This document shows, one piece after another, positions 17,853 through 26,048 of a stretch of DNA of 64,000 nucleotides. Source of the stretch: DATNPH01 sp036703315 (lineage in GTDB: Bacteria > Cyanobacteriota > Cyanobacteriia > Cyanobacteriales > Coleofasciculaceae). The notes beneath the pieces were generated by a model. It searched no databases and was not told the origin of the DNA. It saw only the letters and a list, made by a program, of their open reading frames with translations. Within the stretch, counting starts at the first letter, position 1; each line of letters begins with the position of its first letter. Position numbers and translations under genes: made by a program. The stretch spans positions 1 through 64,000 of the forward strand of contig DATNPH010000148.1 in the NCBI GenBank assembly GCA_036703315.1, given 5' to 3'.

Positions 17853-17995
17853 GGGGGTTGGAGTGGTTAGATGCGATCGCCTTCTTGAGGTGAAGTGGTC
17901 GAGTGCGATCGCCCTTATCAGCACTCTGAAGACCAATAAGAGAGCAATTGCCAATGAGCGATGCCTAAAATAATGCCATTAATTAGTTAAGAACT

Positions 17996-18313
17996 ATGAC
18001 ACTTACCAAAACAGAACATAAATATGTAGAACTCGACGATCACAATGTCCCAACTATTATGGGAACCACGATGAAAGTTGTTGAATTAGTCGAGGCTCAT
18101 CTTGCCTATGATTGGAGTCCTGAAGAAATCCAACACCAACATCCCTATCTGACAATGAGCCAAATTTATTCAGCATTAGCTTATTACTGGGATTATAAAG
18201 AAGAACTTGATGCAGATATACAGCGTCGCTTCCAATATGCCGAAAAGTTACGCAGGGAAACTGGCGAATCTCCTCTAGCTAAAAAACTTCGTGCAAAGGG
18301 ATTAATCAATTGA
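17996..18313 (+). CDS. DUF433 antitoxin
   Basis: A 105-residue DUF433 protein, the small helical DNA-binding partner of DUF5615 toxins. The family core is visible: M-G-T-T-M-K-V-V-E-L-V-E near 22-33, D-W-S-P-E-E-I near 39-45, then L-T-M-S-Q-I-Y-S-A-L-A-Y-Y near 52-64, which is the helix-turn-helix-like part. The C-terminal tail is charged and probably wraps the toxin. Its stop codon overlaps the start of the toxin gene, so both are translated together. Such antitoxins usually repress their own operon. The pair starts about 143 bases after the STAND gene on the same strand. Confidence 0.85.
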   Translation: MTLTKTEHKYVELDDHNVPTIMGTTMKVVELVEAHLAYDWSPEEIQHQHPYLTMSQIYSALAYYWDYKEELDADIQRRFQYAEKLRRETGESPLAKKLRAKGLIN

Positions 18314-18657
18314 CGATCGCCCTTTACATGGATGAACACGTACATAAGGGAATTACAGACAAGCTGCGCCAGCGAGGAGTAGATGTTTTAACTGTTCAAG
18401 AAGATGGTCGAACTGGTACACCAGACCCCCTTGTACTTGACCGTGCAACGGAACTTCAGCGCGTTATCTTTACACAAGACCAGGATTTTCTTGTTGAAGC
18501 GAACCACCGTCAGGTTGAAGGGGTAAGTTTTGCTGGTGTCATCTATGCCCATCAACGGCTGGCTACCATTGGCGATTGTATCCGAGACTTGGAAATAATT
18601 GCTAAAGCCAGCGACCCTGAAGATTTAGCCAATTGCGTTCAATATTTACCTTTTTAA
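18310..18657 (+). CDS. DUF5615 PIN-like toxin
   Basis: A 115-residue DUF5615 protein of the PIN-like/Mut7-C nuclease group, the probable RNase toxin of the pair. The acidic residues expected for metal binding are at the N terminus (Y-M-D-E-H), near the middle (G-T-P-D) and in T-Q-D-Q-D-F-L. The start is TTG at 18310, overlapping the antitoxin stop as TTGA, a translational-coupling arrangement. The protein is soluble and of usual length. Targets of DUF5615 proteins are not well established. Confidence 0.83.
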   Translation: MTIALYMDEHVHKGITDKLRQRGVDVLTVQEDGRTGTPDPLVLDRATELQRVIFTQDQDFLVEANHRQVEGVSFAGVIYAHQRLATIGDCIRDLEIIAKASDPEDLANCVQYLPF

Positions 18658-18698
18658 GAACCAGAAATTAGTCTTACGTTGGAGTAGTAGAGTGCGAT

Positions 18699-18838
18699 CC
18701 AATACTGATCGGATAAGCTTTAAATAGAAGTTAGTGTAGGTTGGGTTGAGGCTACGAAACCCAACTCTTGCAATGGGTTTGTTGGGTTTCACTTAGGCTC
18801 TACCCAACCTACAATTTTTCTTAACCGAGCAGTATTGG
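18699..18838. repeat. Nested inverted-repeat element (MITE-like)
   Basis: Three nested inverted repeats fit one centre. Outer arms CCAATACTGATCGG (18699-18712) and CCGAGCAGTATTGG (18825-18838) differ at one base; middle arms TGTAGGTTGGGT (18735-18746) and ACCCAACCTACA (18802-18813) are perfect; inner arms GAAACCCAAC (18756-18765) and GTTGGGTTTC (18781-18790) are perfect. This 140-base palindrome resembles widespread cyanobacterial non-coding repeats. It lies between the toxin gene and the next gene. Confidence 0.75.
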
Positions 18839-18910
18839 AGTGTGATCGCAACAACAAAAGAAAAGGGAAGAGTTGGCATATCTCCCCTTTACCCTATGAC
18901 TCAGAAATCG

Positions 18911-19225
18911 CTAAAGCGCGATCGCTGTATAGTCATCAACTAAGCGGGATTCCTCGCAAAAGTGAGCATCGACTGACCCAACTAGCGACGGGTTGTAATC
19001 GCACTTGAGGTAGCGAACCAAGTAATGCCATTGTGCGGACTCACCTTCATAGGCAAGATATTTCATGCCAATAATCTCACCGATGTCATAGTACGAATTA
19101 CCCAGATCGTCTTCTCCAGGTAAGCCAACTTGCTGACCCAAGTAGAACTTAGCTTTAGGGAATTTGTTTTTCGGTACCTGAACATACCAGTATTGCTGCG
19201 GCTCGTTAGTTCGATCTGTCATCAT
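18911..19225 (-). CDS. Conserved hypothetical protein
   Basis: A 104-residue acidic protein rich in Tyr and Trp (Q-Q-Y-W-Y-V-Q-V-P, Y-L-G-Q-Q-V-G-L-P, Q-W-H-Y-L-V-R-Y-L). The pattern of short beta strands around Gly and aromatic residues suggests a small beta-barrel such as an SH3-like fold, but I do not recognise the family. No signal or membrane segment. GGAGA lies upstream of the tandem ATG codons at 19225-19220. It is a monocistronic unit; no functional context is visible. Confidence 0.7.
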   Translation of the reverse strand: MMTDRTNEPQQYWYVQVPKNKFPKAKFYLGQQVGLPGEDDLGNSYYDIGEIIGMKYLAYEGESAQWHYLVRYLKCDYNPSLVGSVDAHFCEESRLVDDYTAIAL

Positions 19226-19463
19226 TAACTAAGTCTCCAATTAAATAGTGGTTGGGGCTAGAGCCAGTGCGGGGGTCGTCAATTCCAAGCACTGGCTCTT
19301 TGCTTATAGTATTATCATAAAGTCCAAAATGCAACATATAAAGACAAAACAACTTAATAAGTGTTAATAAAAACTGTTTGATGGCAGAGTAATCGCCATT
19401 ACGAGTTGCCTAAAATGGCGATCGCTCCCCTGTAATATCAATTTCATTAATGTTTGCGACAAA

Positions 19464-19548
19464 TCCCACTCCCCCTAGCCCCCCTTAAAAAAGGAGGAAA
19501 CATAATTCGGTTCAAAGTCCCCCTTAAAAAGGGGGATTTAGGGGGATC
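19464..19548. repeat. Pair of C-rich/G-rich palindromic repeats
   Basis: Two related copies of a CCCCCTTAAAAAGGGGG-type palindrome (the better one 19518-19537, continuing GATTTAGGGGGAT) lie in opposite orientations in the 428-base gap 19226-19653. They match a repeat style widespread in filamentous cyanobacterial genomes. The rest of the gap, including the segment 19260-19440, shows no gene. The copies could act as a transcript end for the minus-strand channel gene. Confidence 0.6.
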
Positions 19549-19653
19549 TCCAATGTGTTGCATTGTTGTTTGAAACTGGTATAACTTGAGTAAATTTGAG
19601 CGAGGGTGAAGTGTAGCGATCGCGCTAGGGAATCGAGCTTGTCAGAAGAGGCA

Positions 19654-21126
19654 TTAAATGCCAAAAAGCGTTTGAATCTGTTTTCGTATCCGAATAAACG
19701 GAGTCTCTTCTGAGGCTCCTTCATCGAGTAATCCTAAGTTCCGCAGTGCTTGTTGACGTTCAGATAATTTTTGAGCAATCTCATCAGCTAATTCCTGATG
19801 ATCTACCAAAAGTTGCTGCAAATCATTATGGCTCACAACAAATAGAATCGAATCTTCCAAAGTCCGAACCGTTGCCGAGCGAGGCGTGCCCAAGAGTAAA
19901 GACATCTCCCCAAAAAACTCCCCGGCGTGGAGCGTAGCAATATATTTCTCTGCCCGTTGAGAAAAGACTTCTACAGAGCCAGTCAGAATAATATAAAAAG
20001 AATCCCCAGGGTCATTTTCTTGACAAACAATCTGCCCTGCCGGAAACAGTTGTCGATAACCGTATTCAATTAATTTCCGTAATTCTAAATCCGTACAACT
20101 TTCAAAGTAAGTCACCCGCCGTAACAAATCACGGAGAGTCCAATTACTGAGTGATTTTGGAGCTGGTTTATTTGGTTTTGATGGAGTAGTTTTGTACGAG
20201 TGGACTTTGCCATTGGTTTCCTCACTTGAGCTGTCTTTGTCCAACCAAGCGCCTAATGCTTCTGAATAGCGGATATTCACATCGCGCTGCGGGAAAGGAA
20301 CTTTGATATCCCGGTGGCGGAATTCATGCTCAATTCGAAAGTGCAAAGCACTTTTAATTGGGTCACTATTTTCGGGTTCATCAATCCAAACTAATAGTTC
20401 AAAATTTAAAGAACTATCCCCGAAGCTTTTAAACCACACTCTGGGAGAGGGATTATATAAGACGCCAGATTCCATCCGGGCAGCGGCTAAAAGTGACTCT
20501 GTAACTAATACAGGGTCAGTTCCATAGGCAACCCCAACTGGAATATGAATACAGCAATTCGGGTCTCGATAGCTCCAGTTGATAATATTATTTTCAACAA
20601 AACGAATATTGGGAACGATAACGAAAACGCCATCAATAGTACGGACAATGGTAGAGCGGATAGAAATTTTTTCTACAGTTCCTGATAATTTATCAACTTC
20701 AATGAAGTCTCCTACTTTAATCGGTTGTTCAACAAGTAGCGTCAGTCCACTGATAAAATTGCTCGCCAGATTCTGTAGCCCGAAGCCCAACCCAATGCCT
20801 AGGACGCCAGCCAATACAGTCAGAGAACTGAGGTTGATACCCGCACTTTGGAGGACAATTACAAAGCCTAAGGCAGCTAACAGATAGTGAATGAATGCAG
20901 CAACAGCTTCTCGGCTTCCCCGACTCATTCCCATCCGTGCCAACAGCCCTCGTTTAATCCACTCACTGATAAAGCCAGAAACAACGAATGCAGCCAGAGC
21001 TAACAAAATCAGTACAACAATTGAACTGAGTGATAAAGGCTTGTTTCCAATAACAAAAAGCTGGGTCGTAAACAAATAAGATAAATCTCTCAAGATTTCC
21101 TGTGCTTGTTTGGCAATCCAATCCAT
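19654..21126 (-). CDS. MscS-family mechanosensitive channel with cyclic-nucleotide-binding domain
   Basis: A 490-residue inner-membrane channel. Hydrophobic helices lie at about 30-55, 75-97 and 103-130; the last is the pore-lining TM3 with G-L-G-F-G-L-Q-N-L-A-S-N-F. The beta domain with V-G-D-F-I-E-V follows, then the C-terminal MscS region to about 290. A variable linker leads to a cyclic-nucleotide-binding domain (about 345-470) with G-E-F-F-G-E-M-S-L-L and P-R-S-A-T-V, the phosphate-binding cassette. The domain combination predicts a stretch-gated channel tuned by cAMP or cGMP. I start at ATG 21126; an in-frame GTG lies one codon upstream. Confidence 0.9.
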   Translation of the reverse strand: MDWIAKQAQEILRDLSYLFTTQLFVIGNKPLSLSSIVVLILLALAAFVVSGFISEWIKRGLLARMGMSRGSREAVAAFIHYLLAALGFVIVLQSAGINLSSLTVLAGVLGIGLGFGLQNLASNFISGLTLLVEQPIKVGDFIEVDKLSGTVEKISIRSTIVRTIDGVFVIVPNIRFVENNIINWSYRDPNCCIHIPVGVAYGTDPVLVTESLLAAARMESGVLYNPSPRVWFKSFGDSSLNFELLVWIDEPENSDPIKSALHFRIEHEFRHRDIKVPFPQRDVNIRYSEALGAWLDKDSSSEETNGKVHSYKTTPSKPNKPAPKSLSNWTLRDLLRRVTYFESCTDLELRKLIEYGYRQLFPAGQIVCQENDPGDSFYIILTGSVEVFSQRAEKYIATLHAGEFFGEMSLLLGTPRSATVRTLEDSILFVVSHNDLQQLLVDHQELADEIAQKLSERQQALRNLGLLDEGASEETPFIRIRKQIQTLFGI

Positions 21127-21490
21127 CACTCAGTAGAGCCCCCTCTCGTATGCTTGTCAAAATAATCACTCAGTAGAGCCCCTTATGTTTGTCACAATAG
21201 CAGAAGCCTAAGAACTGCCAACTCTACCAAGGGTTTCGCATGTGTTCAGTGCCTCCGTTGGTGCACGTTTTCAGGGAGCGTGAAGCGTCAGCTATCCCGT
21301 TTGCGAAAGCGAAGCTCTCTTCGACGCTCTTGAGCGTCAGCATAGTGCGATAGCAGCAAAGGGAATCCCTTACAGGAGAAGGGTTGCTCACCCCAGCTGA
21401 CAGAAGAGCGATCGCATTCCTGCTTAAAAAAACTCAACAAGGTACAGCAATAACAGATAATTAACCCTGATCCTTAACAACTAATGACGA
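21127..21490. other. Intergenic region with a 40-base imperfect tandem duplication
   Basis: TCACTCAGTAGAGCCCC occurs at 21126-21142 and again at 21166-21182, and the following bases are also similar, so the first 80 bases are two copies of a roughly 40-base unit, beginning at the MscS start codon. Further right, 21265-21400 is rich in short inverted CGC/GCG segments typical of dispersed cyanobacterial repeats. No gene is visible. Confidence 0.5.
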
Positions 21491-22372
21491 ATGACAAAGA
21501 CTGCATGGGTATTTCCAGGACAAGGTTCTCAGGCGATCGGGATGGGAGTCGATTTACTAGACCTGCCCGTTGCTAAAGTCAAGTTTGAACAAGCGAAGGA
21601 AATTCTGGGTTGGGACGTTCTAGAGATTTGTCAAAGCCAGGACGACAAAGTATCTCGCACCCTCTACACACAACCTTGCCTCTATGTCGTTGAGAGTATT
21701 TTAGCTGACATCCTAATTGAACGAGGCAATAGCCCAAATCTAGTAGCTGGTCATAGCTTAGGAGAATATGTTGCTCTCTATGTCGCCAGAGTCTTTGACT
21801 TTGAGGCAGGATTACGCCTAGTCAAACGTCGAGCGGAACTAATGGATAGTGCTTACGGCGGAATGATGACTGCCCTGATTGGGTTTGACCGCGAACAGCT
21901 AGAACAACACATCCAGCAAACACCTGACGTTGTACTTGCTAATGATAATAGTCCCGCTCAAGTCGTAATTTCCGGAACCCCAGAAGCAGTAGAGAATGTC
22001 CTCTCTCAAATCAAGGTAAAGCGTGCTGTACCCTTAAAAGTGTCAGGAGCCTTTCACTCTCCCTTAATGGCAGAAGCCGCCACAGAGTTTCAGGACGTTT
22101 TGGAGTCTGTTCCCTTTACCAACGCCCAAATACCAGTCCTGTCGAATGTAGAACCTGTGCCGGCTGTCGAGCCAGATGTTTTAAAGAATCGCCTCCAGCG
22201 TCAAATGACAGGTTCAGTGCGCTGGCGAGAAATCTCTCTGCAACTGCCCCAGGAAGGCATTGAGCAAGTCGTAGAAATTGGTCCCGGCAAAGTCCTAACG
22301 GGTCTAATTAAGCGGATGTGTCCTGACTTAGTGTTGCAAAATGTTAGTAGCCTGGCAGACTTGTCTGCTTAG
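21491..22372 (+). CDS. fabD: Malonyl-CoA:ACP transacylase
   Basis: A 293-residue FabD that loads malonyl groups onto acyl carrier protein. The N terminus TAWVFPGQGSQ is typical, the active-site motif G-H-S-L-G-E is near residues 88-93, and the catalytic His is in A-F-H-S-P-L-M near 194-200. Length is standard. plsC follows after about 80 bases on the same strand and then an AI-2E family gene, suggesting one transcript. It complements the plsX-fabH cluster 8 kb upstream. Cytoplasmic. Confidence 0.96.
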   Translation: MTKTAWVFPGQGSQAIGMGVDLLDLPVAKVKFEQAKEILGWDVLEICQSQDDKVSRTLYTQPCLYVVESILADILIERGNSPNLVAGHSLGEYVALYVARVFDFEAGLRLVKRRAELMDSAYGGMMTALIGFDREQLEQHIQQTPDVVLANDNSPAQVVISGTPEAVENVLSQIKVKRAVPLKVSGAFHSPLMAEAATEFQDVLESVPFTNAQIPVLSNVEPVPAVEPDVLKNRLQRQMTGSVRWREISLQLPQEGIEQVVEIGPGKVLTGLIKRMCPDLVLQNVSSLADLSA

Positions 22373-22410
22373 CTATTAGTTATTAGTCGGAAAGTTCATC
22401 GGTTAAATAT

Positions 22411-22451
22411 CCTTCAAACCTTCAAACCTTCAACCTTTAACCTTCAACTTC
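22411..22451 (+). repeat. CCTTCAA-type tandem repeat before plsC
   Basis: About five imperfect copies of a 7-9-base unit (CCTTCAAA, CCTTCAAA, CCTTCAA, CCTTTAA, CCTTCAA) run directly up to the plsC start at 22452. The stretch occupies the place where a ribosome binding site would be expected, and none is visible. Confidence 0.6.
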
Positions 22452-23090
22452 ATGGGCAGAAGCCGCGAACCAGTTGCCAGCCTAATGCTCTACTACGCCT
22501 TTAAGTGGTCAGTAGTCAGTCCAGTACTTCACACTTATCTTCGAGGACGTGTTTATGGTGCCGAAAATGTGCCCAACGAAGGACCACTGGTGGTGGTAAG
22601 TAACCATGCCAGCGACTTTGATCCCCCCATTGTGTCCTGCGCTATGCGACGCCCAGTGGCATTCATGGCAAAGGAGGAATTGTTTCGTATCCCTGTGTTA
22701 AAGCAAGGAATTGAGTTGTATGGCGCTTACCCAGTAAAGCGGGGGGCAGCAGACATAAGTGCAATTCGTTCTGCTCTCAATTGTCTATCTGGTGGGTGGG
22801 CTGTCGGCGTGTACTTGGGAGGAACACGGACACCCGACGCCCGAATTACAGAGCCGAAGCAAGGTGCAGCCTGGATTGCGGCTAAATCGCAAGTACCACT
22901 GCTGCCGGTGAGTTTGTGGGGCACTGAGACAATTTTCAAAAAAGGTTCGCCTATACCGCGACCTGTTCCAGTAACGGTGCGCATTGGTCAGGTAATTGAC
23001 CCCCCCACCTCAACAAAACGGGAAGAATTGACAGCCGTAACACAGCAATGTGCAGCGGCGATTCATGCCATGCACGATTTAGGACGTTGA
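22452..23090 (+). CDS. plsC: 1-acyl-sn-glycerol-3-phosphate acyltransferase
   Basis: A 212-residue acyltransferase of the LPAAT family making phosphatidic acid at the membrane. Block I is N-H-A-S-D-F-D (NHx4D, near residues 50-56), followed by M-A-K-E-E-L-F, Y-P-V-K-R-G and a G-G-T-R-T-P segment in place of the usual E-G-T-R-S. The neighbouring fabD supports a lipid role. ATG 22452 directly follows the tandem CCTTCAA repeat; a conventional ribosome binding site is not seen. The next gene begins 8 bases after its stop. Confidence 0.93.
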   Translation: MGRSREPVASLMLYYAFKWSVVSPVLHTYLRGRVYGAENVPNEGPLVVVSNHASDFDPPIVSCAMRRPVAFMAKEELFRIPVLKQGIELYGAYPVKRGAADISAIRSALNCLSGGWAVGVYLGGTRTPDARITEPKQGAAWIAAKSQVPLLPVSLWGTETIFKKGSPIPRPVPVTVRIGQVIDPPTSTKREELTAVTQQCAAAIHAMHDLGR

Positions 23091-23098
23091 GTTAGCAG

Positions 23099-24148
23099 AT
23101 GAGTGAGTCACCAGCTAAGAATTTTTGGGAACGACTCAACAACTCGGCGCTAGTACGATTTTTACTGCTAGTTGCCTCTGGTTGGGCGATGGTACAGATT
23201 TTAGCTTATTTTGAAACGGTTATCGTCATTTTTAGCTTTGCGGCTATTATTGCTTTTCTGCTCAGTTACCCAGTGCGATCGCTCAATCGTTTTTTGCCTC
23301 GTAGTGTAGCCGTCGCTGTGGTTTTTTTCCTAGGCATGGCGATTTTAGCTGGTATTGGTATCACAGTCGGTTTAGTACTTTTATCTCAAGGTCAACAATT
23401 AATTGAAAGTTTAATTAGATTTTCAAATTCTATAATTCCGCTTTTAGCACGAATAGAACAATTTTTTCTAACCCGTAACATTCAATTAAATTTGAATGTT
23501 ATTGAAGAACAATTTCGGCAGCAAATAATATCAGGGCTTGGTGTAGGTTTGACCTATAGCCTGAGTACTATACAAATATTCTTTGCTAATTTTGTTAATC
23601 TTATCTTGATTGCCGTCGTTTCTTTTTTCATGTTGCTAGATGGGGAACGGCTTTGGAATATTATTCTGAAGTTTGTTCCTGAAAATCTACAAAACAGATT
23701 TACCGTGGTAATTAAGCGTAAATTTTTAGGCTTCTTCCGGGGTCAGATGCTACTGACTTTATTTCTAACTACTAGCAGCTTTATAGTGTTTTTAATATTA
23801 AATGCACCATTTCCATTGCTTTTAGCAGTAATTGCTGGATTTTTTGACATCATTCCTGGTATTGGAGCCACTCTAGGAGTTAGTATTATTTTTATAATTT
23901 TGCTGTCTCAGAGTGTTTGGACAGCTATTCAAGTGTTAATCGCTTGCATTATTCTTCAGCAGATACAAGATAATTTTATTGCTCCTCGAATCATGCAAAA
24001 TTCCCTTAATATTAATCCAGTTGTGATATTTTTTGCGTTGTTAGTAGGTGCTAGAGTAGCGGGATTACTCGGTATTTTTATCGCTATTCCTATCACCGGA
24101 GTTATCGTTAGTTTATTTGAAATTGATGAAATGAAGGCTGAATCATAG
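23099..24148 (+). CDS. AI-2E family transporter
   Basis: A 349-residue integral membrane protein of the AI-2E exporter (UPF0118/PerM) family with about seven or eight hydrophobic helices. The family features are an early helix pair (about 17-65), a central amphipathic region and the C-terminal segment G-F-F-D-I-I-P-G-I-G-A-T-L-G with D-N-F-I-A-P-R-I-M. The substrate cannot be read: some members export autoinducer-2, others ions or unknown compounds. It starts 8 bases after plsC, indicating co-transcription with the lipid genes, which could be coincidental. Confidence 0.88.
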   Translation: MSESPAKNFWERLNNSALVRFLLLVASGWAMVQILAYFETVIVIFSFAAIIAFLLSYPVRSLNRFLPRSVAVAVVFFLGMAILAGIGITVGLVLLSQGQQLIESLIRFSNSIIPLLARIEQFFLTRNIQLNLNVIEEQFRQQIISGLGVGLTYSLSTIQIFFANFVNLILIAVVSFFMLLDGERLWNIILKFVPENLQNRFTVVIKRKFLGFFRGQMLLTLFLTTSSFIVFLILNAPFPLLLAVIAGFFDIIPGIGATLGVSIIFIILLSQSVWTAIQVLIACIILQQIQDNFIAPRIMQNSLNINPVVIFFALLVGARVAGLLGIFIAIPITGVIVSLFEIDEMKAES

Positions 24149-24224
24149 TAATTTTATTTAAAAAAAGTTTATTGTAGTAAATACACCAGTTTAGAAAGGA
24201 CATTAATCACAGAGGAAGTAAAAA

Positions 24225-24518
24225 ATGCAGGATTTTAGAGCAGAATTAGCAGAAAGCATTGATGAAGCCGAGTTTGATTGGTTGAAGCCGCACATCCAGC
24301 GTGATGTGGTTGTAGTTGTCCATCAACAGTTAGAGTTGCTTGATGTTGGAGTCGCGATCGCTCGTGATGATGTCATTTCAGTACAGCATTGGATCAGCGA
24401 ACAACTGCTTCACAAGCCTTCTCCTGAACAACTAGCCGATTGGAACAATGACCAAACCAAGCGATTCCAAGCTCTAATTGTGCAACCTTATGTCTTAGTG
24501 CAGGAATCACCAACCTAG
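24225..24518 (+). CDS. DUF2288 protein
   Basis: A 97-residue DUF2288 protein, a short helical family of unknown function common in cyanobacteria and gammaproteobacteria. Diagnostic pieces are W-L-K-P-H near 39-43, Y/V-V-V-D/H-x-x-L-x-L-L-D-V-G-V-A-I-A-x-D-D near 55-75 and W-I-x-x-x-L-L-x-K-P. AGAGGAAG precedes the ATG. Soluble. No functional link to its neighbours is apparent. Confidence 0.82.
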   Translation: MQDFRAELAESIDEAEFDWLKPHIQRDVVVVVHQQLELLDVGVAIARDDVISVQHWISEQLLHKPSPEQLADWNNDQTKRFQALIVQPYVLVQESPT

Positions 24519-24537
24519 GACGCAATTAATTATGCTC

Positions 24538-25149
24538 TTACTTCATAAGATCTGATGGATCACGAAGCGTAGCGCCTGTATGACCGGTCGTTACCCAAAG
24601 AATAGCTCTTGCACCATCTCGAATCGCTTTTTCAATCGGCTCAGGCTTCTGCTCTGTAGGAATCACGACAGGCTTTAGCACTATTCCCCGGCTGCCAAAC
24701 ACGATTTCACCAATAACGCGAGCGCGGCGCATGTGATAGTCAGACGTAATTAAATAGACGCTATCAATCCCCTCAGCTTGCAGCTTGTCTGCTAAACTCG
24801 TAAAGTTAGTCACTGTATCACTAGCTTGATAGTCCAGGTGGATGCGATTTTTATCAATTCCTGCCTTAGCAAATACCCGTTGTGCATAGTCCTCAGGGGT
24901 ACCTGAAGACACCCAGATTGGTAGTCTTGGATGGTTCCGCGCAAATTTAGCCGCAAATAGCTCTCGCTCCTCAGCTCCACCTAGGACAAAAATGCCTTCT
25001 GGTTGCACAAGCAAGCTTTCAATTTGCTTGTAGCCGCAAAAGAGCGAAGCGGCTAGAACTGGAATCAGCCAGGGAAGTACTGCAACTTGAGAGCGCCGAG
25101 TTTTTGAAAATAATTCTGGTCGATTACGAGAAGAAATCTTTAGAAGCAT
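24538..25149 (-). CDS. YdcF family (DUF218) protein
   Basis: A 203-residue membrane-anchored DUF218 protein. One hydrophobic helix (about 25-42) is followed by the domain, with F-V-L-G-G-A-E-E near 53-60, the P-I-W-V-S-S-G-T-P segment and T-S-D-Y-H-M-R-R-A-R near 137-146, the conserved core of YdcF/SanA-type proteins, which bind S-adenosylmethionine or act in envelope functions in other bacteria. An in-frame extension to 25350 exists, but its sequence lacks family similarity; I prefer ATG 25149, which starts close to the cytoplasmic basic segment and the helix. No ribosome binding site decides it. Confidence 0.85.
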   Translation of the reverse strand: MLLKISSRNRPELFSKTRRSQVAVLPWLIPVLAASLFCGYKQIESLLVQPEGIFVLGGAEERELFAAKFARNHPRLPIWVSSGTPEDYAQRVFAKAGIDKNRIHLDYQASDTVTNFTSLADKLQAEGIDSVYLITSDYHMRRARVIGEIVFGSRGIVLKPVVIPTEQKPEPIEKAIRDGARAILWVTTGHTGATLRDPSDLMK

Positions 25150-25581
25150 GAATAAATAGATAAATAAGGTTGTATTCTTACAATCCTGCGTCTTTAGACA
25201 GGGTGTCTGACTACTATACTTATGCCCCATCCTTTCACTTGCCTCATCTATCCCTATCTCTACTTCTTCAGCGAGACATAGCATAAAAAAGAGAAGTGGA
25301 ATGCATGAGGAATGCTTTTCTGTCTTAACTTGAGCTGTAATCTCTGTCACATAGCAATTTACCAGTTTTAGAGTACTGCTATTTGCTCCCGAATTAATGC
25401 AAGGGAAAGTTTAACTTCTATCCTTAAAACTTTCCCCCATAAAACTCTGGCAATCCGTACAAATTTAGAAAAATTTTGTATTCACACTCTCAAGAGTTTA
25501 CATCAAAATATCAGCTTCCTATGACAACAAAGCTTCCAGGAGTGAGTTGGATGAGATGATCTTGATTAGAGTTACAGACAA
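25150..25581. other. Intergenic region upstream of ydcF and 3-prime of the tRNA
   Basis: No gene I can support. The 200 bases next to ydcF remain open in its frame but look non-coding. The tRNA gene on the minus strand ends at 25582; bases just beyond it show no encoded CCA. Confidence 0.4.
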
Positions 25582-25887
25582 CGGGACTGGCCGGATTCGA
25601 ACCGGCGACCTAGCGCTTCAGATTTGTGTGAGTTTCCCCACTCTCTGGACTATACCTTCACCATGGGCAACAGCCTTTAGGTGGTGGCCGTCTAGTCTCT
25701 CAACCTTCCTGATTCAATTTGCCATTTAGCGTTTTGAGTCAGGCTTGGCTCGGTATTGCCATAGAGTGTCAGTAAGCTGAGCACCCTTTAGGGTTCACCG
25801 AATTTGACCACATTCACTCAAGGAGTTTCCTCCAAGGTGCCCGATTGTTCAGGAGGCGCTTGCTCTATCCATCTGAGCCACAGCCCC
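25582..25887 (-). tRNA. trnR-CCU: tRNA-Arg(CCU), split by a group I intron
   Basis: On the minus strand the two exons (25851-25887 and about 25583-25618) join into a complete tRNA. The acceptor GGGGCTG pairs with CAGTCCC; the D arm is GCTC...GAGC; the anticodon stem AGCGC pairs with GCGCT; the T arm is GCCGG TTCGAAT CCGGC. The loop is C-T-C-C-T, then the intron, then A-A, giving anticodon CCT (reads AGG). The acceptor position after 3-prime CCC is G; CCA is not encoded. The gene is intact except for the intron. Confidence 0.93.
25619..25850 (-). ncRNA. Group I intron in tRNA-Arg(CCU)
   Basis: A 232-base insertion in the anticodon loop, between position 36 (T) and 37 (A). It ends in G (25619), as group I introns do, after a 5-prime exon ending in T. 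Conserved core sequences are visible on the minus strand: P7 5-prime strand in G-A-G-A-C-U-A-G-A-C-G-G (complement of 25688-25700), the P7 3-prime strand A-U-A-G-U-C-C (complement of 25647-25653) and C-G-A-G-C-C-A-A-G-C-C (complement of 25742-25752). These strings match the cyanobacterial tRNA-Leu intron core (subgroup IC3). No ORF is encoded. The P1 helix, with an internal guide near G-G-A-G-G, is not fully resolved by eye, so the splice point could shift by a base or two. Confidence 0.88.
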
Positions 25888-26048
25888 AAGGTACGCACCC
25901 ATTATAACCAAAGCCGCTGACAAGAGGGTAACAGCAGAGCTATTTCAGTATCGGGTTGAGAGGAACTGTAATAAGCATCGAGCTTTTAACGATCCTCTAC
26001 AAGACATTCCACTCTCATACCTACTCGGGTTAAGAGTGGATAAAAAGA

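Noticed and set aside
25547..25729. Plus-strand frame over the split tRNA
   Set aside because: It is the antisense of the tRNA and intron, which fully explain the sequence.
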